NCBI GenBank assembly: GCA_003255025.1
Contig: QANY01006190.1
Coordinates: forward strand, 286,317-350,316
DNA from: Datisca glomerata
Taxonomy: Eukaryota > Streptophyta > Magnoliopsida > Cucurbitales > Datiscaceae
Length of the DNA: 64,000 nt
Direction of reading: 5' to 3'
The notes beneath the pieces were generated by a model. It was given only the letters and a program-made list of their open reading frames with translations. It was not told the DNA's origin and did not search any database. Within the stretch, counting starts at the first letter, position 1. The number at the start of each line of letters is the position of its first letter. Made by a program: the position numbers and the translations under genes. This document shows, piece after piece, positions 1-10,924 of the stretch.

Positions 1-510
1 TTGCAGCTCTTGCTATATATATATATAATTTTTTAAAAAAAAATTTTCTTTCATTTATCACATAATATAGTCTTTTTACTTTATTATTGTATTTTTTGTA
101 TGTTTTATATAATCTCAACATTTTGTGTTTTCTATAATTTGACATCCTATAACTTATCTCTATTCTTTTACTTCCATTTTGTTGTAATTATTAACATTAA
201 TTTCCTTTACATGTTTATTTATTTAGCATTCTTGCATCGTCATGCTTATAATACGATTCTTGTATTATTTCCTTATTATTATAATTAATGTTCATGTATG
301 TGTGGATTATAATTTTAATAATTAGATTTAGATTTTGTTACTTCTATTATTTAAGTTTCACTAAAAAAAGGCCGACGATGGACTTTGAGATTTTTGAGAT
401 ACCAAATTTCTCGAACTACTGAGGTGAGGAGTTATTCTTGGAATACCGAGAATAACTCTAATAATGCTTTGATTTAAAAAGATATAAGAATACAAAAAAA
501 TAATTTTTTT
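1..510. other. AT-rich sequence without a recognisable gene
   Basis: This stretch is very AT-rich with homopolymer runs. A 62-codon open frame near the start has the composition of random AT-rich DNA and matches no family I know. The last 150 bases may already belong to the LTR relic that follows, but I cannot show that. Confidence 0.5.
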
Positions 511-867
511 CAATGGTCTTTGAACCACCCATTAAAAGTAATTTATTTTGTTCATTTCTATGATACAAAATGCATCAAATGGGACATTCAAAAATGAATC
601 TCTTTACCTTTGCCTTAAAATAAAAAATTGGATAGTATTTGATTAAATTTGGTAACCATTTTCTAATGGGTGTTGTGGGGTGCTAATACCTTCCCCACAC
701 ACAAATGACTCTCGAACCAACTTTGAGTTTTCGTAGACAAAAAATTTTCATCTTAAAATTGGGTGACCAATCACACCCTAAAATGATTGGTGGCGACTCC
801 AAATTTCATTTTCCTTAAAAAATGAATTTTTTAATAGCCACTCTGCGTCGCACGCACGTTGCGACAT
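511..867 (+). repeat. Ty3/gypsy LTR-end relic, copy A
   Basis: The segment contains the phrase gtggggtgctaatacctt, a 'ccaatcac' stretch and 'ggtggcgactcc', followed by a CG-rich tail ending in gttgcgaca. This combination is typical of LTR 3' ends and adjoining primer-binding regions in plant Ty3/gypsy elements of the Tat type. A clearly related copy lies at 43983-44311, so it is a dispersed repeat. No gag or pol of the same element follows. Instead it runs directly into a caulimovirid reverse transcriptase at about 868, so the junction is a rearrangement or an insertion breakpoint. Confidence 0.6.
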
Positions 868-1835
868 CTGCCAAATGCTTTTTGGAATAGAAAAAGTATA
901 TTATTTCTTTACCGTACATCAGGATTTTGATGAAAAATATATTCCTACAAAATCTAGACCTAGTCAAATGAAAAAGGAATATCTTGAAATCTGTAAAACA
1001 GAAATTGAATCTTTACTACAGAAAAAACTCATCAGACCGAGTAAATCTCCCTGGAGTTGCACAACACTTTATGTGTATAAGAATGTTGAGATTGAACGAG
1101 GAGAACCTCATTTAGTCATTAATTATAAACCACTCAATGATGCCCTCCAATGGATTCGGTATCCTATTATGAACAAAGATAATCTTTTAGATTGCTTGAA
1201 TAATTCAGTTAATTTTTTCTAAATTTGATTTAAAATCAGGATTTTGGCAAATCCAAATTGCTGAACAAGATAGATATAAAACATCATTTACTGTTCTCTT
1301 TGGTCACTATGAGTGCAACATATTACCATTTGGTGTTAAGAATGGCCCTTCAGAATTTCAACATATCATGAATGATATTTTTAATTCGTATACTGAATTT
1401 ATTATCTGCTATATTGATGATGTTTTAATTTTCTCATCATCCATAAATCAGAAATGGTTTAGTATTATCTACATCGAAGATGAAACTATTTCAAACATAA
1501 GTTAGGTTTTTAGGACATAATATTTCTAATGGAACTATTATTCCTATAACAGAAGCATAGAGTTTGCATCCAAGTTTCCTGATCAAATTAAAGATAAAAC
1601 TCAATTACAGAGATTTTTAGGAAGTCTTAATTATATAAGAGACTTTTATCCGCAATGTGCTCAAGATAATTCTATTCTTTATAGTAGGCTCAAGAAGAAT
1701 CCTTCTCCTTGGACAACATAACATACATTAGCAGTAAGAAAGATAAAACATAAAATACAACAATTACATTGCTTATCTTCACCTAACCCTTTATGGAAAA
1801 TTTTTTTTGAAACAGACGCATTTCCTACTCAGCGG
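868..1835 (+). pseudogene. Endogenous caulimovirid RT-RNase H fragment, plus-strand copy
   Basis: This is a decayed piece of a plant pararetrovirus polyprotein (Caulimoviridae, nearest in style to petuvirus/florendovirus types). The start resembles the RT N-terminus of that family. One frame is open from 875 to 1222 and ends in a frameshift. The RT core then continues in another frame with the YIDD active site encoded at 1410-1421 and the usual KFDLKSGFWQI-type motif before it. A deletion follows the active-site region, then the thumb/connection part. At about 1795-1833 the start of RNase H is visible (a FETDA-type motif), where the copy stops. Several in-frame stops make it non-coding. It is the reverse-complement counterpart of 3905-4920. 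Confidence 0.8.
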
Positions 1836-2560
1836 ACCTTGATAGGTGGAGTCGTTCATCCTTATCTTCACCTAACATAACATACATTAGGAGTAAGAAA
1901 GATAAAACATAAAAATTTGTTGAAACGTTTACAGGGGTAAACGGTCCTAAAGCATTTCCTACTCAGCGGACCTAGCCTAGACACGACTTGAGGTTACATA
2001 CGCTAACTATATGCTTAGAATTCATACTAAGCATGTTATGATAATCAAAATGTATCAAAGTATTCCTTCAGCTAGCACGAGATCGATGAATACTAGAGGT
2101 TATATTATGATGATATTAGACTTAAATTATTTCATACATGATCTCATAAACTATAGGATGAAATAAAAATTTAAAGAACACTTACTGTTATGCAGATGAG
2201 AAAATGAAAACTTCAAACTTATGTGTTTATTGCAAAAAGAGAGAGAGAAAGCATATACAGAGAGCTATGCTCAACACATGAGCTTCCTAATTATTTCCTA
2301 CTTACCTCAACAAGGGTGAAGCCTCCCTTTTATAATACAAAATGTAAGATAGATAAGGTTGCGTGTTCTTGATAGGTGGAGTCGTTCATCCTTATCTTCT
2401 TTACTATGTAGGTAGTGGAATCTACTTTAGCTAACGTAGATTTGTCTCAATGCTGATAATTGAGAACTACTTTATTAAAGTAGTTTTTATTGTTGTCAGT
2501 TCTACTTTTGTAAAGTAGATTTGTTGTTATGTACCGACGATTGCTGGTGGGAGACAAGAA
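1836..2560. other. Virus-type intergenic region with shuffled short duplications
   Basis: No coding frame is visible. The left part carries short duplicated pieces: a 31-base block at 1838-1868 recurs at 2369-2399, and the block at 1716-1755 recurs near 1876-1915. The right part (about 1970-2560) directly follows the end of the last minus-strand viral ORF and contains a TATA box on that strand. That is where caulimovirids keep the promoter and leader of their terminally redundant RNA. I do not see a clear tRNA-Met primer site. Confidence 0.45.
2327..2334 (-). promoter_or_regulatory. TATA box of putative viral RNA promoter
   Basis: On the minus strand this reads TATAAAAG followed by GGAGGC, a good plant TATA box. 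It lies 227 bases past the end of the last minus-strand viral ORF, the expected position for a caulimovirid full-length-RNA promoter. If active it would transcribe toward base 1, through the plus-strand RT copy in antisense. Activity is inference only. Confidence 0.45.
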
Positions 2561-2985
2561 CTATTCTTTACCCTTTCTCTTCTTGTCTTTATCCATCTTT
2601 TCTAAAATCATGTAGGTGAGATAATCCCAGAAGTCACTGATGGTAGGATCATCTTCTGGCTGGCTTTCTCCTGCTAGAATACTGAATTCATTGTCATCCT
2701 CTTCATGATCAAATTCTGTTTTTCTACTTGCATATTTCATGGTAGTATCTGCTGTTGAACCAATGGCCTGGAGTAAATGATCCTTTATAAAATCCATAGT
2801 CTTCATAATTAGCTCTTTTTCTGATAAATTGGGAAATTACTTTTTCAATTCACCTTGAGCTAGGATGAATGGATTTTCTGATACTGTTGGAAGAGCCTTT
2901 GGAATGGCATCTAAACAAGCCTGGGTATGAGCTTTAATTAAGTTCATTAATTCTGGTAAATTGAGAGATCGTTTTTAAGGTCATC
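2561..2985 (-). pseudogene. Endogenous caulimovirid downstream ORF, C-terminal part
   Basis: An 81-codon frame (2561-2806) is acidic and ends in a lysine-rich tail (DKDKKRKGKE). Upstream in the same sense the frame continues to about 2985 across one stop codon, with an alanine/leucine-rich segment. It lies downstream of the RT-RNase H region, as does the second ORF of two-ORF caulimovirids. The function of that ORF is not established and I do not assign one. It is separated from its N-terminal half (3220-3534) by an inverted segment, so the gene is broken. Confidence 0.5.
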
Positions 2986-3047
2986 GGGATAGATTCTGAT
3001 AAACTACGTATGATTATGCATGAGATTCTGATAATAAAAGACAAAGG

Positions 3048-3225
3048 TAAAGGAATCGATATACTTATCTTCAGATAGTCCAAGACTTCGGGTGGTATAG
3101 GGTGAAGACCTCATCGCCCAATAGGCATAATGTTCCGGATAGTAGCCTTACGGTAGGTAATAGAACTGCCAGTTCTGGTGGAATCATGGAGTGTATGTTT
3201 AATCTCCATGGCTACTGTTTCAAGC
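3048..3225 (+). pseudogene. Inverted viral polyprotein segment inside the minus-strand copy
   Basis: This piece encodes a segment with the phrase PDSSLTVGNR on the plus strand. The same coding segment occurs on the minus strand at about 5430-5540, where it sits in its natural place upstream of RT, and again on the plus strand at 6241-6423. Here it interrupts the downstream ORF in the opposite orientation. It is therefore a translocated and inverted duplicate. No full-length frame survives. Confidence 0.6.
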
Positions 3226-3534
3226 ACAATGTTCTCGTAAATATAACGATACTATTCGAAATGAGTGGGAAATGCTTGAATAGATAGATATCTTTTCTTT
3301 ATTTCCCATGGATTTGACATCCATTGCCCATTTGCTGCTTTCAATGAAGAGAATTGCCTCTTCAGTAATACTGTTGAAAATGTACTGTTCTGGTATTAAA
3401 ATGACATCTTTAGCAGATTTGCTAGAAGAATCCTCTTGATTACTGTTAAGATTTCTGTTTAAACTTGAAAATTCTGTTAAGTAGGGATTTCCCTTGCTGC
3501 GGCCTCTCTGACCTCGGCCTCTGCTTCTGTTCAT
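3220..3534 (-). pseudogene. Endogenous caulimovirid downstream ORF, N-terminal part
   Basis: A 104-codon frame starts with an Arg/Gly-rich, RNA-binding-like stretch (MNRSRGRGQRGRSKGN), then a Ser/Asn-rich linker and a more globular part. Its start lies just after the end of the RT-RNase H coding region, the position of ORF2 in two-ORF caulimovirids. The last 15 or so residues read into the inverted segment and are artefactual. The rest of the ORF is likely at 2561-2985. The role is unknown. Confidence 0.5.
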
Positions 3535-4920
3535 GAACCCTGTAGATATTCACTGGTTAAAAAGTCTGATAAAGAATTCTTTTTACCTTTGATATGTTCA
3601 ATATTAAAATCAAATACTGATAATAAACTTTTTCAAGAGGCAAAAATTTGCCTAGAAGCAAGATTATGTACATCTATTTTAAAGATTTGTTTGGCTGCAG
3701 AGCAGTCAACTCTTATAAGAAGATACTGATTTAATAAATCATCCTCAAATTTTAGCACACATTTAACATTGGAAAAATATTCATGTTTAATGGTCGGGTA
3801 ATTAAAGTGCTAGTCCTTTCCAAACTCTAGAAGTAAATCTAAGGAGTTCTTCTTTCTAGCTACTAGGATTCACTTGCCTAAGAATCCCACCATAGCCTAG
3901 ATTTGAGGCGTCTGTTTCAACAAATTTTTTCCATAAAGGGTTAGGTGAAGATAAGCAATGTAATTGTTGTATTTTCTGTTTTATCTTTCTTACTGCTAAT
4001 GTATGTTCTGTTGTCCAAGGAGAAGGATTCTTCTTGAGTCTACTATAAAGAATAGAATTATCCCGAGCACATTGCGGATAAAAGTCTCTTATATAATTAA
4101 GACTTCCTAAAAATCTCTGTAATTGAGTTTTGTCTTTAATTTGATCAGGAAACTTGGATGCAAACTCTATGCTTCTGTTATAGGAATAATAGTTTCATTA
4201 GAAATATTATGTCCTAAAAATCTAACTTATGTTTGAAATAGTTTCATCTTAGATGTAGATAAAACTAAACCATTTCTAATTTTGACATGCTTAAATATAT
4301 GCAGATGTTTAACATGTTGATTTATGGATGATGAGAAAATTAAAACATCATCAATATAGCAGATACTAAATTCAGTATACGAATTAAAAATATCATTCAT
4401 GATATATTGAAATTTTGAAGGGCCATTCTTAACACCGAATGGTAATACGTTGCACTCATAGTGACCAAAGGGAACAATAAATGATGTTTTATATCTATCT
4501 TGTTCAGCAATTTGGATTTGCCAAAATCCTGATTTTAAATCAAATTTAAAAAAAAATATTGAATTATTCAAGCGATCTAAAAGATTCTCTTTATTCGTAA
4601 TAGTATATCGAATCCATTGGAGGACATCATTGAGTGGTTTATAATTAATGACTAAATGAGGTTGGCCTCGTTCAATCTCAGCATTCTCATACACATAAAA
4701 TGTTGGGCAACTCTAGGGAGATTTACTCGGTCTGATGAGTTTTATCTGTAGTAAAGATTCAATTTCTATTTTACAGATTTAAAGATATTCATTTGACTAG
4801 ATCTAGATTTTGTAGCAATATATTTTTCATCGAAATCCTTATGATACGGTAAAGAAGTAATATACATTTTTCTATTCCAAAAAGTATTTGGCAGATCACT
4901 GCCAATTTTTGTTTGAATGT
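3535..4920 (-). pseudogene. Endogenous caulimovirid RT-RNase H, minus-strand copy
   Basis: Reverse transcriptase with RNase H of a plant pararetrovirus. A 155-codon open frame (4227-4694) covers the RT palm with YIDD encoded at 4347-4358, preceded by FGHYECNVLPFGV-type sequence. The N-terminal RT part lies at 4695-4920 with frameshifts. The thumb/connection and RNase H follow toward lower coordinates, with a FETDA-type motif near 3915-3935 and the conserved KKEEL...RF and YPTIKHECLA-type stretches near 3770-3860. Stops and frameshifts occur every few hundred bases, so it cannot make a working enzyme. It forms an inverted repeat with 868-1835. Confidence 0.8.
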
Positions 4921-5551
4921 TTTTAATTTTGTTTTGAATAGAAGGTTGTTGAATTTTCTATTCAAGAGTAACAAATTGGACTTCTTTTTGAAGAAAATTA
5001 ACTTGATTTTATTTATACTGTATAAGATCTTTAATAAGATCTAATTCCTCCATGTATGGTTTTGTAATAAATTGAAAAATTATTTGTCTGTTATAAATGG
5101 TAGTATAAATACCATTACTATCAATTCTATCCATAACCAACCTTTGGATGATACATTGGGAGCAAATTACTTTTTCAGGCAAGTGGTCATAAAGTTTTCC
5201 TCTTTCTTAGTAGACTTTAACTTAAAGTTGTAAATTTCAAGAAGAGGCTTGATGTTTACTGGTTGAAGGTTAAGAGATTTAGGTCTCTCTTGACCTTTAT
5301 TCTGTTGGCCTTCAATTTTGTCATGTATATTATCTACCTGTTCCTCTATACGGGTAAGTTGGTTGCCTACGGTTTGGAGGAAAAGGTTGGCAGCCCCGGA
5401 GATTAAACATACAGTCCATGATTCCATCAGAACTGACATCCCTATTACCTACAATAAGGCTACTATCCAGAACATTATGCGTATTGGGCAATGGGGTCTT
5501 CACCCCCATACCATCAGAAGTCTTGGAGCATTCTGAAATTTTAGCACACAT
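4921..5551 (-). pseudogene. Endogenous caulimovirid polyprotein segment upstream of RT
   Basis: This lies immediately upstream of RT on the same strand. It contains a 90-codon frame (5167-5439) with a coiled-coil-like stretch (NQLTRIEEQVDNIHDKIEG) and the PDSS-VGNR segment at 5430-5540 in a second frame. Position and content fit the linker/coat-side region of a caulimovirid polyprotein. No movement-protein or zinc-finger motif could be found, so the 5' part of the virus is missing. Frameshifts separate the pieces. Confidence 0.55.
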
Positions 5552-6040
5552 TCAACAATGGCTAAACATTCATGTTTAATGGTCGGGTAATTAAGTGCTG
5601 GTCCTTTCCAAACTCCAGAAGTAAATCTAAAGAGTTCTTCTTTCTGGTTATATTATGATAATAATTTTTTAAAATTATTTATGCATGATCAAAAGAAAGT
5701 ATGAAATTTTAGAACACATTTAACGATGGCTAAACACTCATATTTAATGGTCGGGTAATTAAGTGCTGGTCCTTTCCAAACTCCAGAAATAAATCTAAGG
5801 AGTTCTTCTTTCTGGTTACTAGGATTCACTTGGAAGGCATCATTGAGCGGTTTATAATTAATGACTAAACAAGGTTGTCCTCATTCCATCTCAACATTCT
5901 TATACACATAAAATGCTGTGCAACTCTAGGGAAATTTACTCAGTCTGATGAGTAAATCCCCTATAACATACGCTCCATGATTTCACTAGAACTAGCAGAT
6001 CTATTACTGGCCGTATCTCTTTTTAAGTAAATGACATTCA
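5552..6040 (-). pseudogene. Duplicated RNase H and RT scraps of the viral element
   Basis: Two imperfect direct copies of an RNase H piece lie at about 5540-5650 and 5708-5835 and match 3751-3870. Next comes a piece of the RT N-terminus at 5838-5955. Last is a short scrap with the NRSASS-EIME sense at about 5960-6015. All except perhaps the last read on the minus strand. They are too short to be genes and show repeated local duplication in the viral insert. Confidence 0.6.
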
Positions 6041-6240
6041 CACTACAAGAAAAAAGATTTATAGCGGCAGTTTTATGGTCTGAAGCATAAGGTGTCAGTG
6101 AAATTGTCATTTAATTTAATTTTGACACGCCTTTCCTAAAATTTTTGATGAAATTTAGAGATTCACAATCTTCTCTAAGTTCCAAACAAAGTCGTGTGGA
6201 AATAAATCTACTTCTGAATCTTGAATTATGAATTTAAATA

Positions 6241-6515
6241 ACTATTATATATTACAGGATTCTGATAATAAAAGGCATAGGTAAAGGAATCGATATAATC
6301 CCAACAACTATACTTATCTTCAGATAGTCCAAGACTTCGGGTGGTATAGGGTGAAGACCCCATTTCCCAATAGGCATAATGTTCCGGATAGTAGCCTTAC
6401 TGTAGGTAATAGGGCTGCCATTTTTTCATCATCCATGGATCATCATGTTAAACATCTGTATATGTTTAAGTATGTGATAATAAAAAATGGTTTAGTTTTA
6501 TCAGCATCTAAGATA
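6241..6515 (+). pseudogene. Chimeric caulimovirid fragment inside the CACTA remnant
   Basis: Bases 6241-6423 repeat the viral segment seen at 3020-3190. At 6424 the sequence jumps to a piece of RT just after the active site (HHVKHLYMFKYV-type), matching minus-strand sequence near 4250-4330. Neighbouring segments of the virus have thus been spliced out of order. The open frame across the junction (6351-6539) is accidental. Confidence 0.6.
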
Positions 6516-6805
6516 ATGGCAGTAAATCTCTTTTTATGATTCTCAACCACTGTCAAAATCACCGTCGTCTTAGCTTTAGGTGGCAGTCTTTACAACCGTC
6601 GAGAAACCGTTAGCATTCAAATTTTCTATTGACTGTTTGTTCTGATTTTTCTACAGGCGTTTTGTAACTATAGATGTTTAAACAAATTTTAATGTCTTTA
6701 CCAAACCTGCAGTTACAAAACCGCTGATATAAGTTGGTGGATTTTTTTAAAGCATCAACGGTTTAAGAATCGCCGGGTATATAGGTGCCATTAGATAAAA
6801 AAGGC

Positions 6806-7770
6806 TAAAATTTGAAATATACTTCTCAGTTTGATCAAACTACAAACTAAACTCCTAAATTATTTTTCCGTATATTCATACTCTTGTAGTTTAGAAACTG
6901 TAAAATACACCATTCTGTGATGGTTTTTCGTCAAAACTGACAGAAAATTAACTACATTTTTTACCCTTCTTCTTCCATCCCACATTTTGGTTCCCTTTTT
7001 CTTAGTGAATTTCCATTATGAAAATTATATTTTTCATAACCGTGATATTGCCATCGAGATTTCCAGATTTTTTTGAAGAAAAATCAGCATCATTTTGACT
7101 AGTTTTGATTTACCATTAACGTGATACTTCCATTAGTATGATATGACATCTAGATTTCTAGTATGTCACTTCTTTACTTATGATTTATTATGATATATTG
7201 AACGAGATTTGGAGGGTTTCTTGGTTTTTTTCGTTGTTGGATAATTGATTGACAATTGGGGTTAGTTATTAATTTATAAGGTATATCAATTAAGTATATT
7301 AGATTTACATATCTAATTTACCTGAAAATATAGGTAGTATATTATATTATATGTAAATGAGGGGTATATTTGTAAAACATTATTGATTATCTAGGAAACT
7401 TGCTATTTACCTAAATCTATTGAAAATTTGATATTTCTTACCCCCCCTATATTGTCTATCATACAAAATTTCCCAAAAAACAATGTATCGGCGACTAATA
7501 AATGAGAGAATGAATGGAGTTATTTATATAGGAAAGCTAGTGTAAAAATGGAGGGAAATAGAGCAAATGAATGGAATAATGGAGGTCTTCTCTTTTTTTG
7601 GGAGGGGAAAAGAATGATAAAAAATAGAGTTAATTTTTCCTTAGTTTTGATGTAAAATCATCGCAGAATGGTGTACTTTACAGTTTGTCAAACTGCATGA
7701 ATATAAAATATGAAAAAAAATGTCTAGGGGTATAGTTTGCTAAACCCTTTTAGGGGTATAGTTGTGTAAG
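6806..7770. mobile_element. Foldback/long-TIR DNA element nested in the CACTA remnant
   Basis: Two arms of about 150 bases are imperfect inverted repeats: 6806-6965 against 7612-7770. The best-matched part includes acaccattctgtgatggt on the left and its near-complement accatt-type sequence at about 7660-7676. The roughly 650-base spacer is AT-rich and has no coding frame. Long degenerate arms suit a Mutator-like MITE or a generic foldback element. I could not fix the exact ends or a target duplication. Confidence 0.5.
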
Positions 7771-8271
7771 GTTTTAGCGGCAAAACACATATCGTCGCAA
7801 ATGTTTTTAGCGATGAAATAGAAGTTGCTAAAGCCATTCAACGGCGAAACAAAATTTTCGTCGGCAAAAAGTATTGACCATGCACCTAGACCAACGAACT
7901 TTTCCTTGCTAATAGGTTTTACCGACAAATCTGTACCTTTACCAACGAAAATCTTCATCGTTAATGAGCAAATTTCTTGTAGTGCAATATTTGTTTTGTC
8001 ATGTTACATACTTTATGTTAGGTCAATCATATCATGTTCAATGTAGTCATCAATCTGCCAATTTTGTCTAATGCTATTTGACACTTGTAACATTAAAATT
8101 CTTATCAATGTCAGTCTCTCCATTATAAATATCACATTTTGATCATTCAAGACAAGTCTAGTTTGACCTTAGAGATTCTGACAAATTACACTCAATATAC
8201 TAACTTAAGCATCAAGGGTTTTCCGGTAGGGACTACTTGCGTTGGAGTTCTTTGTTTCTCTTGTGTCTAGG

Positions 8272-10674
8272 AACTACAAGAAAAACTGCCTATGGCTGTG
8301 GTTTCTTTTGTCTCCGCCGTCAAAAATTTATGCGGTGGTTACCAAACCGCCGCCAAATCGACTGCCGTAAAGATTTTTTGTGGCGGTTTTGCTAACCGCC
8401 GGAGGACCGCCGACAAAAAAGCACTTTTGGCGGCTGTTATTTTATTCAATGCCATGGTTCATAATCGCCGACTTATGTTTTCAAAAAAATATTTACGGCG
8501 GTTTAAAACCGCCGTTAAATGTGCCAAATCTTATAAAAAATATATGGTTGCGGTTTACAAAACCGCCGCCGTAGAGTAAATTTAAAAAAAAAAACTAAAG
8601 CTTTTCCATTCCCTTTCCCTTTTAAGTTCAAGTATAACGTACATCATACTTATACATCTCCATAGTAGATAGAAAAATATATTTCTAAACATACTTCGTT
8701 TAAGCATACTTCATATCTCCAACTTAGGAGTAGATGATAGAAACATACTTCATTTAAGCCTGAAATGATGACATAACCGCGCCTGTGCCTTGCAAAACAA
8801 TTGGGCCTGCAATATAGTCATAACAATGATAAATAACCACTCCCCCACCCGGAGCCTACTGAACATCTCCAAACAGTACATACCTAAAATTTAGATTAGG
8901 AGACATTCTAAACTTTATGTGAACAACAAGAGAGCATAATACTTACCTTTGAGCTCTTTATATCAATGTAGCATCCCACCATCATTTAGGTTGCATTGGA
9001 CATGAAATCTATATTGAGAGGTAAAAAGAAAACAAAGAATGAATGCCATAGAAATAAAATAAAAAATATAACGGAAGCCCAGATCAATAAAAAATGCTGC
9101 TTATAGCGCCAATACAACTCTCCCCTGATTTAACATCAGTACGCCCATTTAAACCACAAGTCTCACAGGTTAAACTGCTACTTACAAGAATAAGTTAGAT
9201 GCAATCAAAGAAGAATTCATTAGACGCAAAGTAAAATAAATTAGATGTAATCAACCAAGAATTCATTATCAGTTAGCATGCGTGAGCATGTCATAACAAC
9301 AATGTCAAAGTAAAATAAAGGAACAAAAACATCTATTTTCAACATTTTCTGAGAAATATTGAAGGAAAACATCTAAGAAGTATACTAATCATAAGCATCT
9401 AAGACATATACTTATCATATTCACAACAAGCTTTATTTTGGCTCCATTTCTAACTTTTCCCAGAAAAAAGTACTTCTTTCCTTGGACATTAAATGCTGGA
9501 ACTGCCTCATCATACAATGCCTACAATGAGAAAACATTACAATTGATGCCGCAAACAATTATTTAAAAACTATAGTAAACCTTCACAAAAATAAGATAGA
9601 CATGAATAGACTATGTCATGCTTTATTATATTGATGATGTTGATAAGCACTAACAAAGTAACAAAGTAATACCATGTTGATATGCCCTCTGGATTAAGCA
9701 GAGGCACATAATGATCTTAAAATGATCACATCAATGGATTTTCCTCTCAACTTCGTTATGCTAAAGAAATAAGACTACCACAGATAAAATGATTTTTGAC
9801 CATCACTTTAAAGAAATAAGACTGCCATATAAACGATAGAATCTTTGTTTCTGAGTTTGGAACAAAAATTGAACTGACATTAAGGATTCGAGGAATCCCT
9901 AACAAACATGGTTTAGTAGTGAAAATGAAAGACAAAATATAGATTATTTTAAATTTTAGCTTTATATCTTTCAAACAATGGAGAATTGAAAGTATGTTGA
10001 ATGCTTTTCAGTGAATATGAAATAGCAAAAAAAACTTAAAAATAAATTTAAAAAACATGAACACTTCTCTAGTGTCCACTCTAGCGTGTTCCCCAAATAA
10101 GTGGATCATTCAAGAATCTTGCTGCATTATATAATGGTAGTTGCTCATTTTGACATGAAAGATTATGGTTATTCGTAGGAGCTCCACTTAAGTATTGATT
10201 TTCAAAACAACATTTCTAAAGCATCTGGCCGAAGACACCACAACCTTAGGGATTTAACGTGAGAATTGAGTATGTACTCGTAGATCGCGGAGGAGCTAGC
10301 GGTGGGGGGAGCTTTCCGTAGAGGAGCTTACGACAGAAAATCACGGTGTAGGAGCTTCGCATCGCTTGTTGTAGAGAAAGAGATTCACACAAGTTTGGGT
10401 GAAAGAAAAAAATGGTGATTAAAGGTTTGTAAAACCGCCGCTTTAGCGGAACCGCCACTAATGTTGAAAAAGTAAAACTTTTTATGGCGGTTTTGCAATA
10501 ACCACCGCTAAGGGTGAAACATTTAGTGGCGGTTATTGAGCAACCGCTGCTAAAAGTAAAACATTCGGCGACGGTTTTTAAAAACCGCCACTAAATTTAT
10601 TGCCGGTTTTTTTACCGGCGGTTGGCATAACCGCCACCGTATAATCCTCGGGGAAAGTCATTTTTCTTGTAGTG
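8272..10674. mobile_element. Non-autonomous CACTA element, 2.4 kb, with target duplication
   Basis: The right end is a perfect TTTTTCTTGTAGTG (10661-10674). The left end is its complement with the first C changed to A (8272-8285). The 3-bp direct repeat agg flanks it exactly (8269-8271 and 10675-10677), as expected for CACTA transposition. Subterminal regions (about 8300-8580 and 10424-10650) are packed with inverted and direct copies of ACCGCCG/CGGCGGT words, the usual transposase-binding arrays. The interior (8590-10240) is AT-rich and has no recognisable transposase, so movement would need a helper element. An open frame at 8292-8579 is a by-product of the GC-rich arrays. Confidence 0.8.
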
Positions 10675-10677
10675 AGG

Positions 10678-10924
10678 GAATCTCATTCACTGGTTTTTGG
10701 CACGTGTGATCACCGTATTTGAGAGCAATAATTATTTAGCTAATTGCTAATTAATTTTAAATTTATAAGAAAAATTCTTCTAACACCTAATGTAGTTTGC
10801 TTAAATGACACGAACACCCTTATAATGTAGTTTCCTTTATTGGTTGCACTAACAAAAAAATCCAGAACTGTTCAATTTCAAACTTATTTTTAAATAATAC
10901 GTAATACCAACATTACCCCTCATT
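10678..10924. other. Short AT-rich spacer, no feature seen
   Basis: This is the flank of the CACTA element. It shows no open frame, terminal repeat or gene signal. Confidence 0.4.

Larger units (their letters stand above)
6041..7984. mobile_element. CACTA-type DNA transposon remnant, non-autonomous
   Basis: The left end reads CACTACAAGAAAAA (6041-6054) and the right end, read inward on the minus strand, CACTACAAGAAA (7973-7984). These are the termini of plant En/Spm-CACTA elements. Near the right end, repeated 'agcgg/gcgacg/gcgatg' words resemble subterminal transposase-binding repeats. The flanks (tca on the left, caa on the right) do not match as a 3-bp target duplication, so the two ends may belong to different insertions. 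The interior holds a viral fragment and a foldback element. No transposase is visible. Confidence 0.5.

Noticed and set aside
100..288. 62-codon open frame at the left edge
   Set aside because: Phe/Tyr/Ile/Asn composition mirrors AT-rich DNA; no family resemblance and no start context.
8292..8579. 95-codon frame rich in Ala, Lys and Arg
   Set aside because: It is the GC-rich subterminal repeat array of the CACTA element translated; the mirror array at the other end also gives frames.
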